A stretch of 56,770 nt of DNA, taken from positions 1 to 56,770 of the IMG/VR virus record IMGVR_UViG_3300032893_000054. The stretch is one strand, 5' to 3'. Positions 26,362-32,883 of this stretch are shown piece after piece. This DNA is from a virus. Within the stretch, counting starts at the first letter, position 1; each line of letters opens with the position of its first letter. The notes beneath the pieces are model-generated. The model was given only the letters and a program-made list of their open reading frames with translations. It was not told the origin of the DNA and did no database searches. The position numbers and the translations under genes were made by a program.

Positions 26362-26582
26362 GGCAATCCTCCAGTCTCCCCGCGACCAATTTGGATGTCG
26401 TCGAATCCTGTGAACTTGGGTATAGCTGATCTACGCAGAACACACATATTTAACCGCCACATCTCATCGAGATAATCCAATGACTCATCTGTCGGCGCTT
26501 CAGGTATCCATACTTGGATAAGGCTATCGTGGCCTGACGTGCAGCCGATCTGGTACAAGCGCAATATAGGTTTCGTCGCCAT
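26358..26582 (-). CDS. Small protein, 74 aa, unknown
   Basis: Good SD (GGGAGGAAGGGACA before ATG). Mixed alpha/beta sequence with IQVWIPEAPTDESLDYLDEMWRL in the middle and Cys at two positions. No family recognised. Part of the accessory minus-strand string. Confidence 0.55.
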   Translation of the reverse strand: MATKPILRLYQIGCTSGHDSLIQVWIPEAPTDESLDYLDEMWRLNMCVLRRSAIPKFTGFDDIQIGRGETGGLP

Positions 26583-26676
26583 TGTCCCTTCCTCCCTCAG
26601 CCCTCACTGCGATACGAAATATGAAACCAGCACAGCACCCGCCCGCACCAACCGACAATCGGTCGTGAACCGCGTG

Positions 26677-26931
26677 TCAGTGATGGTTGAACACGCTTGG
26701 ATCACATCTTCGACATTTGTAAACCATTGCCACCGTTACGCGAACCATCTGTAGACCGCAACGGGAACAGTTCGATTCCAATTTGGTCGCACCCGTGGCA
26801 CACGGTCGATTAACTTGAAATCCGTCGTCAAACCGAAGCCAGTGTCGCAAGATCCCATCGCCGTAGATGTCCTCCGCCTTTTTCCAGTGGCGCACATCTT
26901 GGCATCTAGCGCAGACTTTTCGGATATCCAT
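26677..26931 (-). CDS. Small zinc-ribbon protein, 84 aa
   Basis: Start chosen at ATG 26931 after GAGGATTGTC. Three metal-binding pairs are visible: CARC near the N-terminus, CSRC in the middle and CRRC near the C-terminus. Likely binds zinc; role unknown. Overlaps the upstream gene by about 26 bp. Confidence 0.55.
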   Translation of the reverse strand: MDIRKVCARCQDVRHWKKAEDIYGDGILRHWLRFDDGFQVNRPCATGATKLESNCSRCGLQMVRVTVAMVYKCRRCDPSVFNHH

Positions 26932-27220
26932 GACAATCCTCACGTTGACATGCCTGTCCCTCTCCACAGTCGCAACTAGTCGTTTCTTCTAAATCTTGAA
27001 TCTGCTCGCATACAATGCACACACTATGCCAGCCGATATCATGCGGTGGATGTAGCTGGCGCAGCAATCGCGCCGCAACAGTCAGCCGCGACTGGGGATC
27101 AAGTTCCTTTGTAAGCGGGTTAAACGGGATACGCACTTTCTTTGATGTTTGATGGCGAGCTACCTTGCAATCATTCGGACAGGTGCAGGGTCCGTCTGGG
27201 TCTTTGCCATAACTACTCAT
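26906..27220 (-). CDS. Cys-rich small protein, 104 aa
   Basis: Contains CTCPNDC near the N-terminus, CIVCEQIQ, and CDCGEGQACQREDC at the C-terminus: a Cys-dense, metal-binding or disulphide-rich layout. ATG 27220 follows GAGGGGATT. A longer form starting GTG at 27334 would overlap the upstream stop (GTGA), so the start is uncertain. Confidence 0.5.
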   Translation of the reverse strand: MSSYGKDPDGPCTCPNDCKVARHQTSKKVRIPFNPLTKELDPQSRLTVAARLLRQLHPPHDIGWHSVCIVCEQIQDLEETTSCDCGEGQACQREDCHGYPKSLR

Positions 27221-27330
27221 AATCCCCTCACTTTTTTGGGGTTTCATGTGTCGTACTGACGTTCGTTCTTTTGACCCCCAGTACCCATCATGCCAACCTC
27301 GACCCTTAAAGTTCTGTCTGCGGAAACGGC

Positions 27331-27519
27331 TCACAACTGTTTCTCGGCTTTCTTGACCGCTTCATCATTCTGGCGATTCAGTTCGTCGTATTTCGCCTGA
27401 ACCTCTGGGCTCGCTTTGTCGTAGGCCGCTTGCATGTCGGCATCGGTTCCGTAGGGATAGACGCCTAGCAACTTGCGCATCTCATCCAAGATGGCGATGT
27501 GCTTCTCTTCCCAGTTCAT
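27331..27519 (-). CDS. Small helical protein, 62 aa
   Basis: Start at ATG 27519, five bases after GGAGG (GGAGGAAACAATG, the same RBS string as before 28214). Sequence MNWEEKHIAILDEMRKLLGV then a charged helix (EVQAKYDELNRQNDEAVKKAEKQL), so coiled-coil prone. Unknown function. Confidence 0.55.
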   Translation of the reverse strand: MNWEEKHIAILDEMRKLLGVYPYGTDADMQAAYDKASPEVQAKYDELNRQNDEAVKKAEKQL

Positions 27520-27592
27520 TGTTTCCTCCATTGAGTACAGCGGGAATCGGCTGCCATCCACTTCAGGAATTGAGGCTTACTAAGGCTCATAA

Positions 27593-27931
27593 TCAATCGA
27601 CGTCTCCGCATTCTGTGGACTCAGTGAAATCCTCAAAGCACTCGTTAGGTGAATTTACGGTCATCCACATCGACATGCACGTCTCGCAGCCTTCGCGATC
27701 TCCCACGGCACACACCATGCCTTTTTCGCCGAACAATCCGGTCTGGTCATTGATGATCTCTCCGTATCGCCGAACGCTGCGACTCTTGTAGCACCCGTAT
27801 CCATAACTCGACATCTTCTGATCTTCGTGCCACTCGCCGTAAACTGCATACCCATCAGGATGAGCGCCACAGCCAGTCAGAAATGGGGAGGTGGAGAGAA
27901 GCAAGAAGATGAGCAAGAATTGTGGCTTCAT
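27593..27931 (-). CDS. Lipoprotein, 112 aa
   Basis: MKPQFLLIFLLLSTSPFLTGC is a lipoprotein signal with lipobox LTGC (Cys about residue 21). The mature chain has further cysteines (YGCYKS, EGCETCMSM, ECF, ECG), suggesting an envelope-located, disulphide-stabilised protein. An envelope protein in an early block is typical of superinfection-exclusion or host-takeover functions, but that is inference. Confidence 0.6.
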   Translation of the reverse strand: MKPQFLLIFLLLSTSPFLTGCGAHPDGYAVYGEWHEDQKMSSYGYGCYKSRSVRRYGEIINDQTGLFGEKGMVCAVGDREGCETCMSMWMTVNSPNECFEDFTESTECGDVD

Positions 27932-27944
27932 GATTGATTGATAT

Positions 27945-28051
27945 TCCTAGAAATGCTGTAAAACCTGTCGCGATCTTCTACGAAATTCGGGCATGGGCTA
28001 GGCTCCTTCTCCTAGAAATGCTGTAAAACCTGTCGCGATCTTCTACGAAAT
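27945..28051. repeat. 42-bp direct repeat pair, 65-bp period
   Basis: Bases 27945-27986 recur exactly at 28010-28051 (begins TCCTAGAAATGCTG, ends CTACGAAAT). A copy of the RBS cassette separates them. The duplication forms the 3' end of the gene at 27978-28214 and changes its C-terminus. Confidence 0.85.
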
Positions 28052-28214
28052 AAGGCTTTTCTGCTTCGATCAGAATGTCATCACCTTCGTCGCTTTCGTA
28101 GTACAGGTCTTTGCTGTCAGGCACTCCGAAGAATGCCCGGAGGTTGCTGCCTTTATGTTCGCCACGCAGTAGAGCGTAATTCGTCTTGTTGTGCTTAATA
28201 TTTGCTATTTGCAT
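27978..28214 (-). CDS. Small protein, 78 aa, 3' end altered by duplication
   Basis: Start ATG 28214 after GGAGGAAACA. Sequence MQIANIKHNKTNYALLRGEH is followed by an acidic stretch (DLYYESDEGDDILIEAE). The last ~23 residues (RDRFYSISRRRSLAHARIS) come from the 42-bp repeat and the intergenic cassette, so the original C-terminus is probably lost. Unknown function. Confidence 0.5.
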   Translation of the reverse strand: MQIANIKHNKTNYALLRGEHKGSNLRAFFGVPDSKDLYYESDEGDDILIEAEKPYFVEDRDRFYSISRRRSLAHARIS

Positions 28215-28237
28215 TGTTTCCTCCGTTCGGGCATGGG

Positions 28238-28462
28238 CTAGGCTCCTTCTCGTATGGGCACAAATTCGTAATCTTCGGAAGCGTCCGATTCGCCAGTCGT
28301 GCATGTGAAACACAGTCCACATCCTCCGTATCTCCATATAGGCTGACCACATTGGCACTTTCCACGAGATTTGGCGGCCCTCCGTAATTCCTTCAGGGTA
28401 CGCGTGTCACCTTGTTCCTTAGCTTGTTCTGGCGTTATGAAACCATAGAAATTGTTGGGCAT
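28238..28462 (-). CDS. Small zinc-ribbon protein, 74 aa
   Basis: MPNNFYGFITPEQAKEQGD start, then KCQCGQPIW and GGCGLCFTC, a four-cysteine zinc ribbon in the middle, and an acidic tail ending REGA. Its start and stop both lie in copies of the repeated cassette. Unknown role. Confidence 0.6.
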   Translation of the reverse strand: MPNNFYGFITPEQAKEQGDTRTLKELRRAAKSRGKCQCGQPIWRYGGCGLCFTCTTGESDASEDYEFVPIREGA

Positions 28463-28465
28463 GGG

Positions 28466-28756
28466 CTAGGCTCCTTTGCCTTCGTATGGTGGTGACAACC
28501 AAATATCCATGCAATCGAGGCAGGTGTAACACTTTGACCAGATGCCCTCGACTAAAGCGGATTCGTATCTCGCTTCCGTGCCTGCCGGGATTTCGTGCGG
28601 ATGCCCATTTAAAATCGGAGGAGGTACACAGGTAGCAGGCTTGCGCGTCTTGACAATTCTTACCTTGCGCAGCCGAATATCCGTTTCCCCGTCACCCCAC
28701 GGATAATTGAACGGATCGTGCCACAAGTACGTCGGGTCATTTAGGCGGTTTGTCAT
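28466..28756 (-). CDS. Small zinc-binding protein, 96 aa
   Basis: Contains RIVKTRKPATCVPPP followed by EIPAGTEARYES and WSKCYTCLDCMD. This pattern (single Cys, 'I.aGt..r', then CxxC..C) is common in small phage zinc-ribbon proteins of unknown function. It ends KGA-stop in a cassette and starts in another. Confidence 0.6.
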   Translation of the reverse strand: MTNRLNDPTYLWHDPFNYPWGDGETDIRLRKVRIVKTRKPATCVPPPILNGHPHEIPAGTEARYESALVEGIWSKCYTCLDCMDIWLSPPYEGKGA

Positions 28757-28762
28757 GGTGGG

Positions 28763-29074
28763 CTAGGCTCCTTTGGGCGCGGCCTTCTCTGGTACGGAAT
28801 TGGTTCCTCCAGAATCGCGCGACGAACTCGTGTACCGGATCGTTCCGATAGCACCCGGTATTGGCTGTGGCGTTGCTTGCGGTAGGGACGAAACCCCAAA
28901 TGCGTGATTGATGACTCGGCAGACCACTTCGTAAAATATTCGCGCCGAAGCCTCATCTACGCTGTAGAACAGTCCGCAAACCGCCTGCCCGTAAGTCGTA
29001 GGATCAGTGCCGCGAAGTTCAACAATCCACTCTTTACCAGGCTTGCTAAGTTTTATTAGTTCCTGTGCATTCAT
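28763..29074 (-). CDS. Unknown protein, 103 aa
   Basis: Helical N-terminal half (SARIFYEVVCRVINHAFG) and a Pro/Gly/Ser-rich C-terminal half ending PKGA. The -GA-stop sits in the repeated cassette, which supports this frame over a competing frame at 28753-28956. No family recognised. Confidence 0.5.
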   Translation of the reverse strand: MNAQELIKLSKPGKEWIVELRGTDPTTYGQAVCGLFYSVDEASARIFYEVVCRVINHAFGVSSLPQATPQPIPGAIGTIRYTSSSRDSGGTNSVPEKAAPKGA

Positions 29075-29093
29075 TTCTGCGTCTCCCTCGCCC

Positions 29094-29327
29094 TCAAACT
29101 TCCGTGTCTAGTGAAATCGGGTAAGTTGTATGTCCGTGAACACAGACTCGCACTGGCCGACCGAAAAGAACTCTCAACCGTTCCTTCCATGTCAGACGCC
29201 AGTACGAAGCTATGAATCCGTCACCGTCGCTTATCGGCAAGCCGACAATCGGCCCGTCAGTCTCTTCATCCCAGAACGGCGGAGCGCCTAGAACTCTCGT
29301 TGTGTGTGGAAGTGATATTGGTTTCAT
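29094..29327 (-). CDS. Conserved small phage protein with WRLTWRERLRVLF motif, 77 aa
   Basis: The pattern 'MKPI.LP ... G.(I/V)AS.WRLTWRERLRVLFG(R)PV.V.V' is one I associate with a widely distributed phage protein family of unknown function. ATG overlaps the upstream stop (ATGA). Lower GC than the replication block. Confidence 0.6.
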   Translation of the reverse strand: MKPISLPHTTRVLGAPPFWDEETDGPIVGLPISDGDGFIASYWRLTWKERLRVLFGRPVRVCVHGHTTYPISLDTEV

Positions 29328-29545
29328 CGCGTCTCCTTCGATCTCTCGGCCTCAGCGATCACTTGATTTGCTTCATACTTCGCTATTGCGAACGTGGCAC
29401 ACGTTCCGTTATCGTGCCCACGCTCCCAGTAAACCGACCACGCCCATCTCTGTAACGGCGAAGGGGCGCCAAAAATCTCCGCATTGGCTTCAGAAGACGA
29501 ATAGAAATACAGCTTCGGCTTCTTGCGCGTCCACGAGCCTTTCAC
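29324..29545 (-). CDS. Unknown small protein, 73 aa
   Basis: GTG start overlapping the upstream stop (GTGA). Basic N-terminus (MKGSWTRKKPKLYFY), tryptophan-rich centre (RWAWSVYWERG), and tail AERSKETR, which is nearly the same as the C-terminus of the next gene upstream. No function recognised. Confidence 0.5.
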   Translation of the reverse strand: MKGSWTRKKPKLYFYSSSEANAEIFGAPSPLQRWAWSVYWERGHDNGTCATFAIAKYEANQVIAEAERSKETR

Positions 29546-30198
29546 TGGGATTCTCCCTTCGATCTCTCGGCGGTCGGCGGAGCCAAGAACGGACGAAGAA
29601 GTATCTGAATCCGCCTCAGCGCAAACTCGGCATCCTCGCCATCTTCAACTTGATTCTCGCCACTGCACCATTTGTCAATTTCGCGTGCTACGGCTATCCA
29701 CGGTGACTCGACCGAAGAACGCGCCGCCTTCGCCTGCCAGCCTAGCCAGTAGTGCTGCACGTGGTCTAATACATAATCTCCATCCTCGTCGCGTTTGAAC
29801 CAATCGGCCTCCAGAGGCATGGCATCAGCTTCATACCATTCCTCAAACTCCGCTCGTTCGTCCGTTGGCTCCGTACCTACGTCCGTCGCTCTCCGATTTA
29901 CGATCTGATCGCCGTCTACGTCCAGCGGCTCTCTTCCGCATTCCGGGCAAGGCTCGATCAGCATTTTGCCGTGAGAGCAGTCCGTCGCTGGGCGCATCGC
30001 CTCCGATTGTTGCTCGATATAATCGGCTAGAATCACGTCCACATCTTCGGGATGCGGCGGAACATGCAAACTCGGTGCAGGCTTCCCGTTGTACACGGCC
30101 CCGTGGTACTTACGAACGGCCTCGCGTGCCATTTCGTGCGTAACAATCCTCTTACCTGCTTGCGGCGTCCGAGTTGGCGCTGTCCTCTCAGTAGACAT
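29542..30198 (-). CDS. Unknown acidic protein, 218 aa
   Basis: Starts MSTERTAPTRTPQAGKRIVT. Contains a CPEC pair in MLIEPCPECGREPLDVDG (likely zinc site) and several Trp-rich acidic helices (EFEEWYEADAMPLEADWFK). Such mixed segments resemble small early phage proteins, but no family is certain. Ends AERSKGESQ, repeating the tail of its downstream neighbour. Confidence 0.5.
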   Translation of the reverse strand: MSTERTAPTRTPQAGKRIVTHEMAREAVRKYHGAVYNGKPAPSLHVPPHPEDVDVILADYIEQQSEAMRPATDCSHGKMLIEPCPECGREPLDVDGDQIVNRRATDVGTEPTDERAEFEEWYEADAMPLEADWFKRDEDGDYVLDHVQHYWLGWQAKAARSSVESPWIAVAREIDKWCSGENQVEDGEDAEFALRRIQILLRPFLAPPTAERSKGESQ

Positions 30199-30256
30199 AA
30201 ATTCCTTTCTTTGCTACAAAGCACGTCCCCGAAGTTTGTCCCGGTGGGATGGGGCC

Positions 30257-30466
30257 CTACCCGCGTACTATCGTGATGTGGCCAGATGGACAAACGAACA
30301 CCTTTCCCGCAGGAGAGCCATGCGGAGCGCTATCGGGATGAGCCATGTCCGGTATCGAGCAAACGGAACAGTACACTCGATAACTTTGCCCCGGTTTTGT
30401 CTTTACGCGAGAGCCGTTTTTCTTGCCGTGTCGATCAGTCTTTCCTTTGATTCTGATGTCCACCAC
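30257..30466 (-). CDS. Small basic zinc-ribbon protein, 69 aa
   Basis: GTG start preceded by AGGAGAAGG. Lys/Arg-rich first 25 residues, then YCSVCSIPDMAHP and VFVCPSGHITI, giving a Cys/His metal site. Possibly DNA-binding; unknown role. Confidence 0.5.
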   Translation of the reverse strand: MVDIRIKGKTDRHGKKNGSRVKTKPGQSYRVYCSVCSIPDMAHPDSAPHGSPAGKVFVCPSGHITIVRG

Positions 30467-30532
30467 TCACCACCTTCTCCTACGCTTGGGGGTAGGGACC
30501 CATCCCACTGAATTGACCAACAGCAAAACTGT

Positions 30533-30568
30533 TTAGCAAATAAGGGCTGTCCTCTCAGTCTCACTCAT
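30533..30568 (-). CDS. 11-aa remnant ORF related to the N-terminus of the 29542 gene
   Basis: Reads MSETERTALIC and stops. The bases ACTGAGAGGACAGC are the same as at the start of the 218-aa gene (MSTERTA). The ATG overlaps the end of the nuclease gene. Best read as a leftover 5' end from recombination or duplication, although it could act as a leader peptide. Confidence 0.3.
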   Translation of the reverse strand: MSETERTALIC

Positions 30569-32147
30569 GGCTCCGGGCCTCCTTCTCCATCACGTGATTC
30601 GGCTCGCGCCGGCGATACAGCCCAGATCCCAGTGGATCGCGCTGCAGGTCTTCCGAGCCCCAGCAGATCTTCGACATGGCGCAGGTGGAGGGGTACTCGC
30701 AGGCCTTCCGAGTCTGGCTGAAGTGCTGATTCAATAGGCTGCGCCGCTCGCCCTCATCGGTTGTGGATTCCAGCTGCGCCACGGCCTCAGCCACGCGCCG
30801 CTCCTGGTACTCGGTCTGCTCCACCCAGTTTCGTAACTCTTCGTCTTGCCGGAACACAGTGATCGGCGGAACGAATACCGCGTCCAGAGGATGCTGGGCC
30901 GTGTAGCCGACCGCCTGCGCGCGCGACTTCCATCCCACGGGACGCGGGTCGGCGCCGGTGGTCGAGTCGTAGGCGGACATGGTCTCCTCGGCGTCGTCAA
31001 GCGCGTCGATCCACGCACGGACGCTGCCACCGTGCTCCCACACCGGCTCGCCGTGCCAGTTGGACGCGGACAGTTTGGACGTCGATCCGTCCTCCAGATG
31101 GTAGTCCCACGACCACGCCTGATCGCCGACGTTGAATGCCGATGCGTTCTTCCCTCGCGATGGCGTCGAATGGGCCACGAAGCGGCGGATCAGGTGCGAG
31201 CGCTGGGACCACACGTTGAGCCCGAACCGCTGGGAGAGTTCCTTGTCCTGCCACCTACTGCCCTTGAGCAGATATTCGTAGCGGATGCCGAGGATCCGGG
31301 GTGGGGCGGGTACTCCCCCGAGGAAGTTGACCACAGGCAGCACTTCGGCCGCGGTGTAGCCTGCCGGGACATTCAGCAGCCCTCCGGCTTGGCGCATCTC
31401 CTGCCACCATGCCGCCAGCCGCCGCTCCACCTCCACGCCCTCGCTCAGCCCCTGCATGTCGTGCTCGGCATCGCGGGCCTTGCGGATGTCCCACGACGCT
31501 GCCGTCTTGAATGAGAGGAGGTAGAGGGAATTGTCGTTCCGGTTGCGGAGGAGCGCGTCGGGGCGGGACATGAAGCGGATCGCAGGGACTACCGTCAGAT
31601 TAGTACCGTGTACTCCTTCGTAGAGTTCCCAGTCCCCCTCCCGCTCCACCTCCAGCACCTCGTACTCCTCCAGCAGGGGACGGAGGCGGCGCCTAGAGTA
31701 AGCGCGGACGAGTCCCTCCACCAAGCTGGCTTGCTCCTGCCACAGCCAGTCATCGAACTGGGCTGACGCGCTGTCCCGCTGCTTGGCCAGCGCCACGAGG
31801 GACGGATCGTCCGCGGGGAGGCCCAGATCGGCCGCCGTAGCCAGCATCTGCGACTCCAGCGACTGAGGATCGACGGTGGTCATCGCGGTGAGCTCGGTGG
31901 TGTCGAGCGCCAGGGCGCGGCGGTGGGTGGCAAAGTCAGCAAGGGCAGCGGCGACCGCAACGTCCTCGGTATCGCCCAGCAGGAGATGTTCGAGGCCCAC
32001 GTGGACGGAGCCGCCGACACACAAGGCTAAAGGTTTGCGTGCTGGTGCAATTCCTGTCCCGTTCTGGTGATACTCCAGAAATCTCAAACGCGGACACCGT
32101 TGGTATGTCTCCGTTCTCGACCGATCAGTCCACACGATGTCAGGCAT
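30561..32147 (-). CDS. PD-(D/E)XK nuclease, RecB/Cas4-like, with Fe-S cluster cysteines, 528 aa
   Basis: Starts with SRTETYQRCPRLRFLEYH, the 'S.l..y..CP..f' opening of RecB-family exonucleases (Cys18). The central motif SRPDALLR...LYLLSFKTA gives the metal-binding Asp and catalytic Lys; the usual acidic residue before x-K is Ser here. Then HDMQGLSE replaces the QL..Y motif. The C-terminal CEYPSTCAMSKIC (C-x6-C-x5-C) with Cys18 forms a likely [4Fe-4S] site as in AddB/Cas4. Probably a 5'-3' exonuclease for recombination or host DNA degradation. Overlaps the upstream gene by 8 bp. Confidence 0.75.
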   Translation of the reverse strand: MPDIVWTDRSRTETYQRCPRLRFLEYHQNGTGIAPARKPLALCVGGSVHVGLEHLLLGDTEDVAVAAALADFATHRRALALDTTELTAMTTVDPQSLESQMLATAADLGLPADDPSLVALAKQRDSASAQFDDWLWQEQASLVEGLVRAYSRRRLRPLLEEYEVLEVEREGDWELYEGVHGTNLTVVPAIRFMSRPDALLRNRNDNSLYLLSFKTAASWDIRKARDAEHDMQGLSEGVEVERRLAAWWQEMRQAGGLLNVPAGYTAAEVLPVVNFLGGVPAPPRILGIRYEYLLKGSRWQDKELSQRFGLNVWSQRSHLIRRFVAHSTPSRGKNASAFNVGDQAWSWDYHLEDGSTSKLSASNWHGEPVWEHGGSVRAWIDALDDAEETMSAYDSTTGADPRPVGWKSRAQAVGYTAQHPLDAVFVPPITVFRQDEELRNWVEQTEYQERRVAEAVAQLESTTDEGERRSLLNQHFSQTRKACEYPSTCAMSKICWGSEDLQRDPLGSGLYRRREPNHVMEKEARSHE

Positions 32148-32370
32148 CGTCCCTCTCCCCCCGCGTCAGCTCGGCCACGCGCTCGGGCGCCGTCGTGAGG
32201 AACGCCACCGTGCTCGATCCGGCTTCCTCCCGCGTGATCGCGCCTACATCCTGCAGACACTCCGTGTAGGCCTGCAGCTGGCCCATCTGGTAGGCGCGTA
32301 TCAGCGCCACGCGGACGCCGTAGAGGGCGGATTCGACTTCCAGCTGGTTGAGCAGTGTGTCGTCCATCAT
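32140..32370 (-). CDS. Small helical protein, 76 aa, first gene of the early operon
   Basis: I place the start at ATG 32370: GAGGT lies 7 bases upstream, and the predicted transcript from the promoter at 32390-32418 begins about 32383, which rules out the longer frame. Sequence MMDDTLLNQLEVESALYGVR continues as two helices, with an acidic end. Unknown function. Stop overlaps the nuclease start. Confidence 0.6.
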   Translation of the reverse strand: MMDDTLLNQLEVESALYGVRVALIRAYQMGQLQAYTECLQDVGAITREEAGSSTVAFLTTAPERVAELTRGERDDA

Positions 32371-32389
32371 TGTGGTCACCTCGCCCATC

Positions 32390-32418
32390 ACTCTACCGCG
32401 GACGTGGGTAGTTGTCAA
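32390..32418 (-). promoter_or_regulatory. Sigma70-type leftward early promoter
   Basis: Minus strand TTGACA (32418-32413), 17-bp spacer, TAGAGT (32395-32390). The upstream AT-rich tract (ATTCTAAATTTTTAATGC) resembles that of the promoter at 25542-25569. Confidence 0.7.
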
Positions 32419-32445
32419 GCATTAAAAATTTAGAATTGTGGGGAA

Positions 32446-32475
32446 TTGACAATTATTGGCTTGTCGCGGTATAGT
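32446..32475 (+). promoter_or_regulatory. Sigma70-type rightward promoter, divergent
   Basis: TTGACA at 32446-32451, 18-bp spacer, TATAGT at 32470-32475. It is back-to-back with the leftward promoter. Only 27 bp separate the two -35 boxes, so one regulator could control both. Confidence 0.7.
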
Positions 32476-32500
32476 AGCCTTCGTGCATACTCCTGGAACC

Positions 32501-32752
32501 ATGATAGCCATCGAGGACTCGCGGCCAAAGGGCGGTCGTCCGCTGGGCGAGTGGGGAAGGATCGTCCAGGACCTGCTGGATGCCGAAGCCGCCGGAAAGC
32601 GCTGCCACGTCATCGAGGAGCGCAAGCTGACCCTGAGCCAGCGCAACCGTATCCGTTGTGCCGCTGCGTATCGCAAGCGCGCAATCCACATATCCACATC
32701 ACCGATTGGTTGCCGTATATGGTTGGGGGAGCACAAGCCGACTAAAAATTAA
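32501..32752 (+). CDS. Small basic regulator-like protein, 83 aa
   Basis: ATG 32501 is the first start after the promoter. The N-terminus contains RPKGGRPLGEWG, an AT-hook-like or basic motif. A helix follows (IVQDLLDAEAAGKRCHV), then a basic second helix (LSQRNRIRCAAAYRKRAI). Plausibly a DNA-binding regulator of the divergent promoters, but no known family is evident. Confidence 0.5.
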   Translation: MIAIEDSRPKGGRPLGEWGRIVQDLLDAEAAGKRCHVIEERKLTLSQRNRIRCAAAYRKRAIHISTSPIGCRIWLGEHKPTKN

Positions 32753-32785
32753 CAGTTGACGGGATTGACATTCTAGCGTAGTTGT

Positions 32786-32883
32786 GGAAGGGTTACCCAT
32801 AAGGGCCATTGGCCCCCGTGCCGACGGGTACATCTTAGGGGGACTGGGCCGGGAACCCATCCCCCGTAGCTTCCCGGAGCTAA
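32786..32883 (+). promoter_or_regulatory. Structured 5' leader with serial hairpins
   Basis: Four inverted repeats in 80 bases: GGGCC/GGCCC (32803-32815), CCCGT/ACGGG (32815-32828), a long stem GGGGG..TGGG/CCCA..CCCCC (32838-32865) and AGCT/AGCT (32868-32881). The last holds the GGAG Shine-Dalgarno of the 32884 gene in its 3' arm. This looks like a folded leader that could control translation, though no known riboswitch class is recognised. The frame through it (32784-33041) gives only a low-complexity product. Confidence 0.5.

Larger units (their letters stand above)
27986..28773 (-). repeat. Four copies of a stop/RBS/start cassette
   Basis: On the minus strand AAGGAGCCTAGCCCATG or a close variant occurs at 27986-28010, 28226-28250, 28457-28476 and 28754-28773. 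The first two share 25 identical bases. At three copies the upstream protein ends in (K/E)GA-stop, its last codons GGA GCC TAG supplying the Shine-Dalgarno sequence for an ATG three or more bases on. These are repeated translational-coupling linkers. Confidence 0.75.

Noticed and set aside
28205-28234. 9-codon ORF MPERRKQCK behind one RBS cassette
   Set aside because: It ends across the RBS of the next gene and has no support beyond the cassette's ATG.
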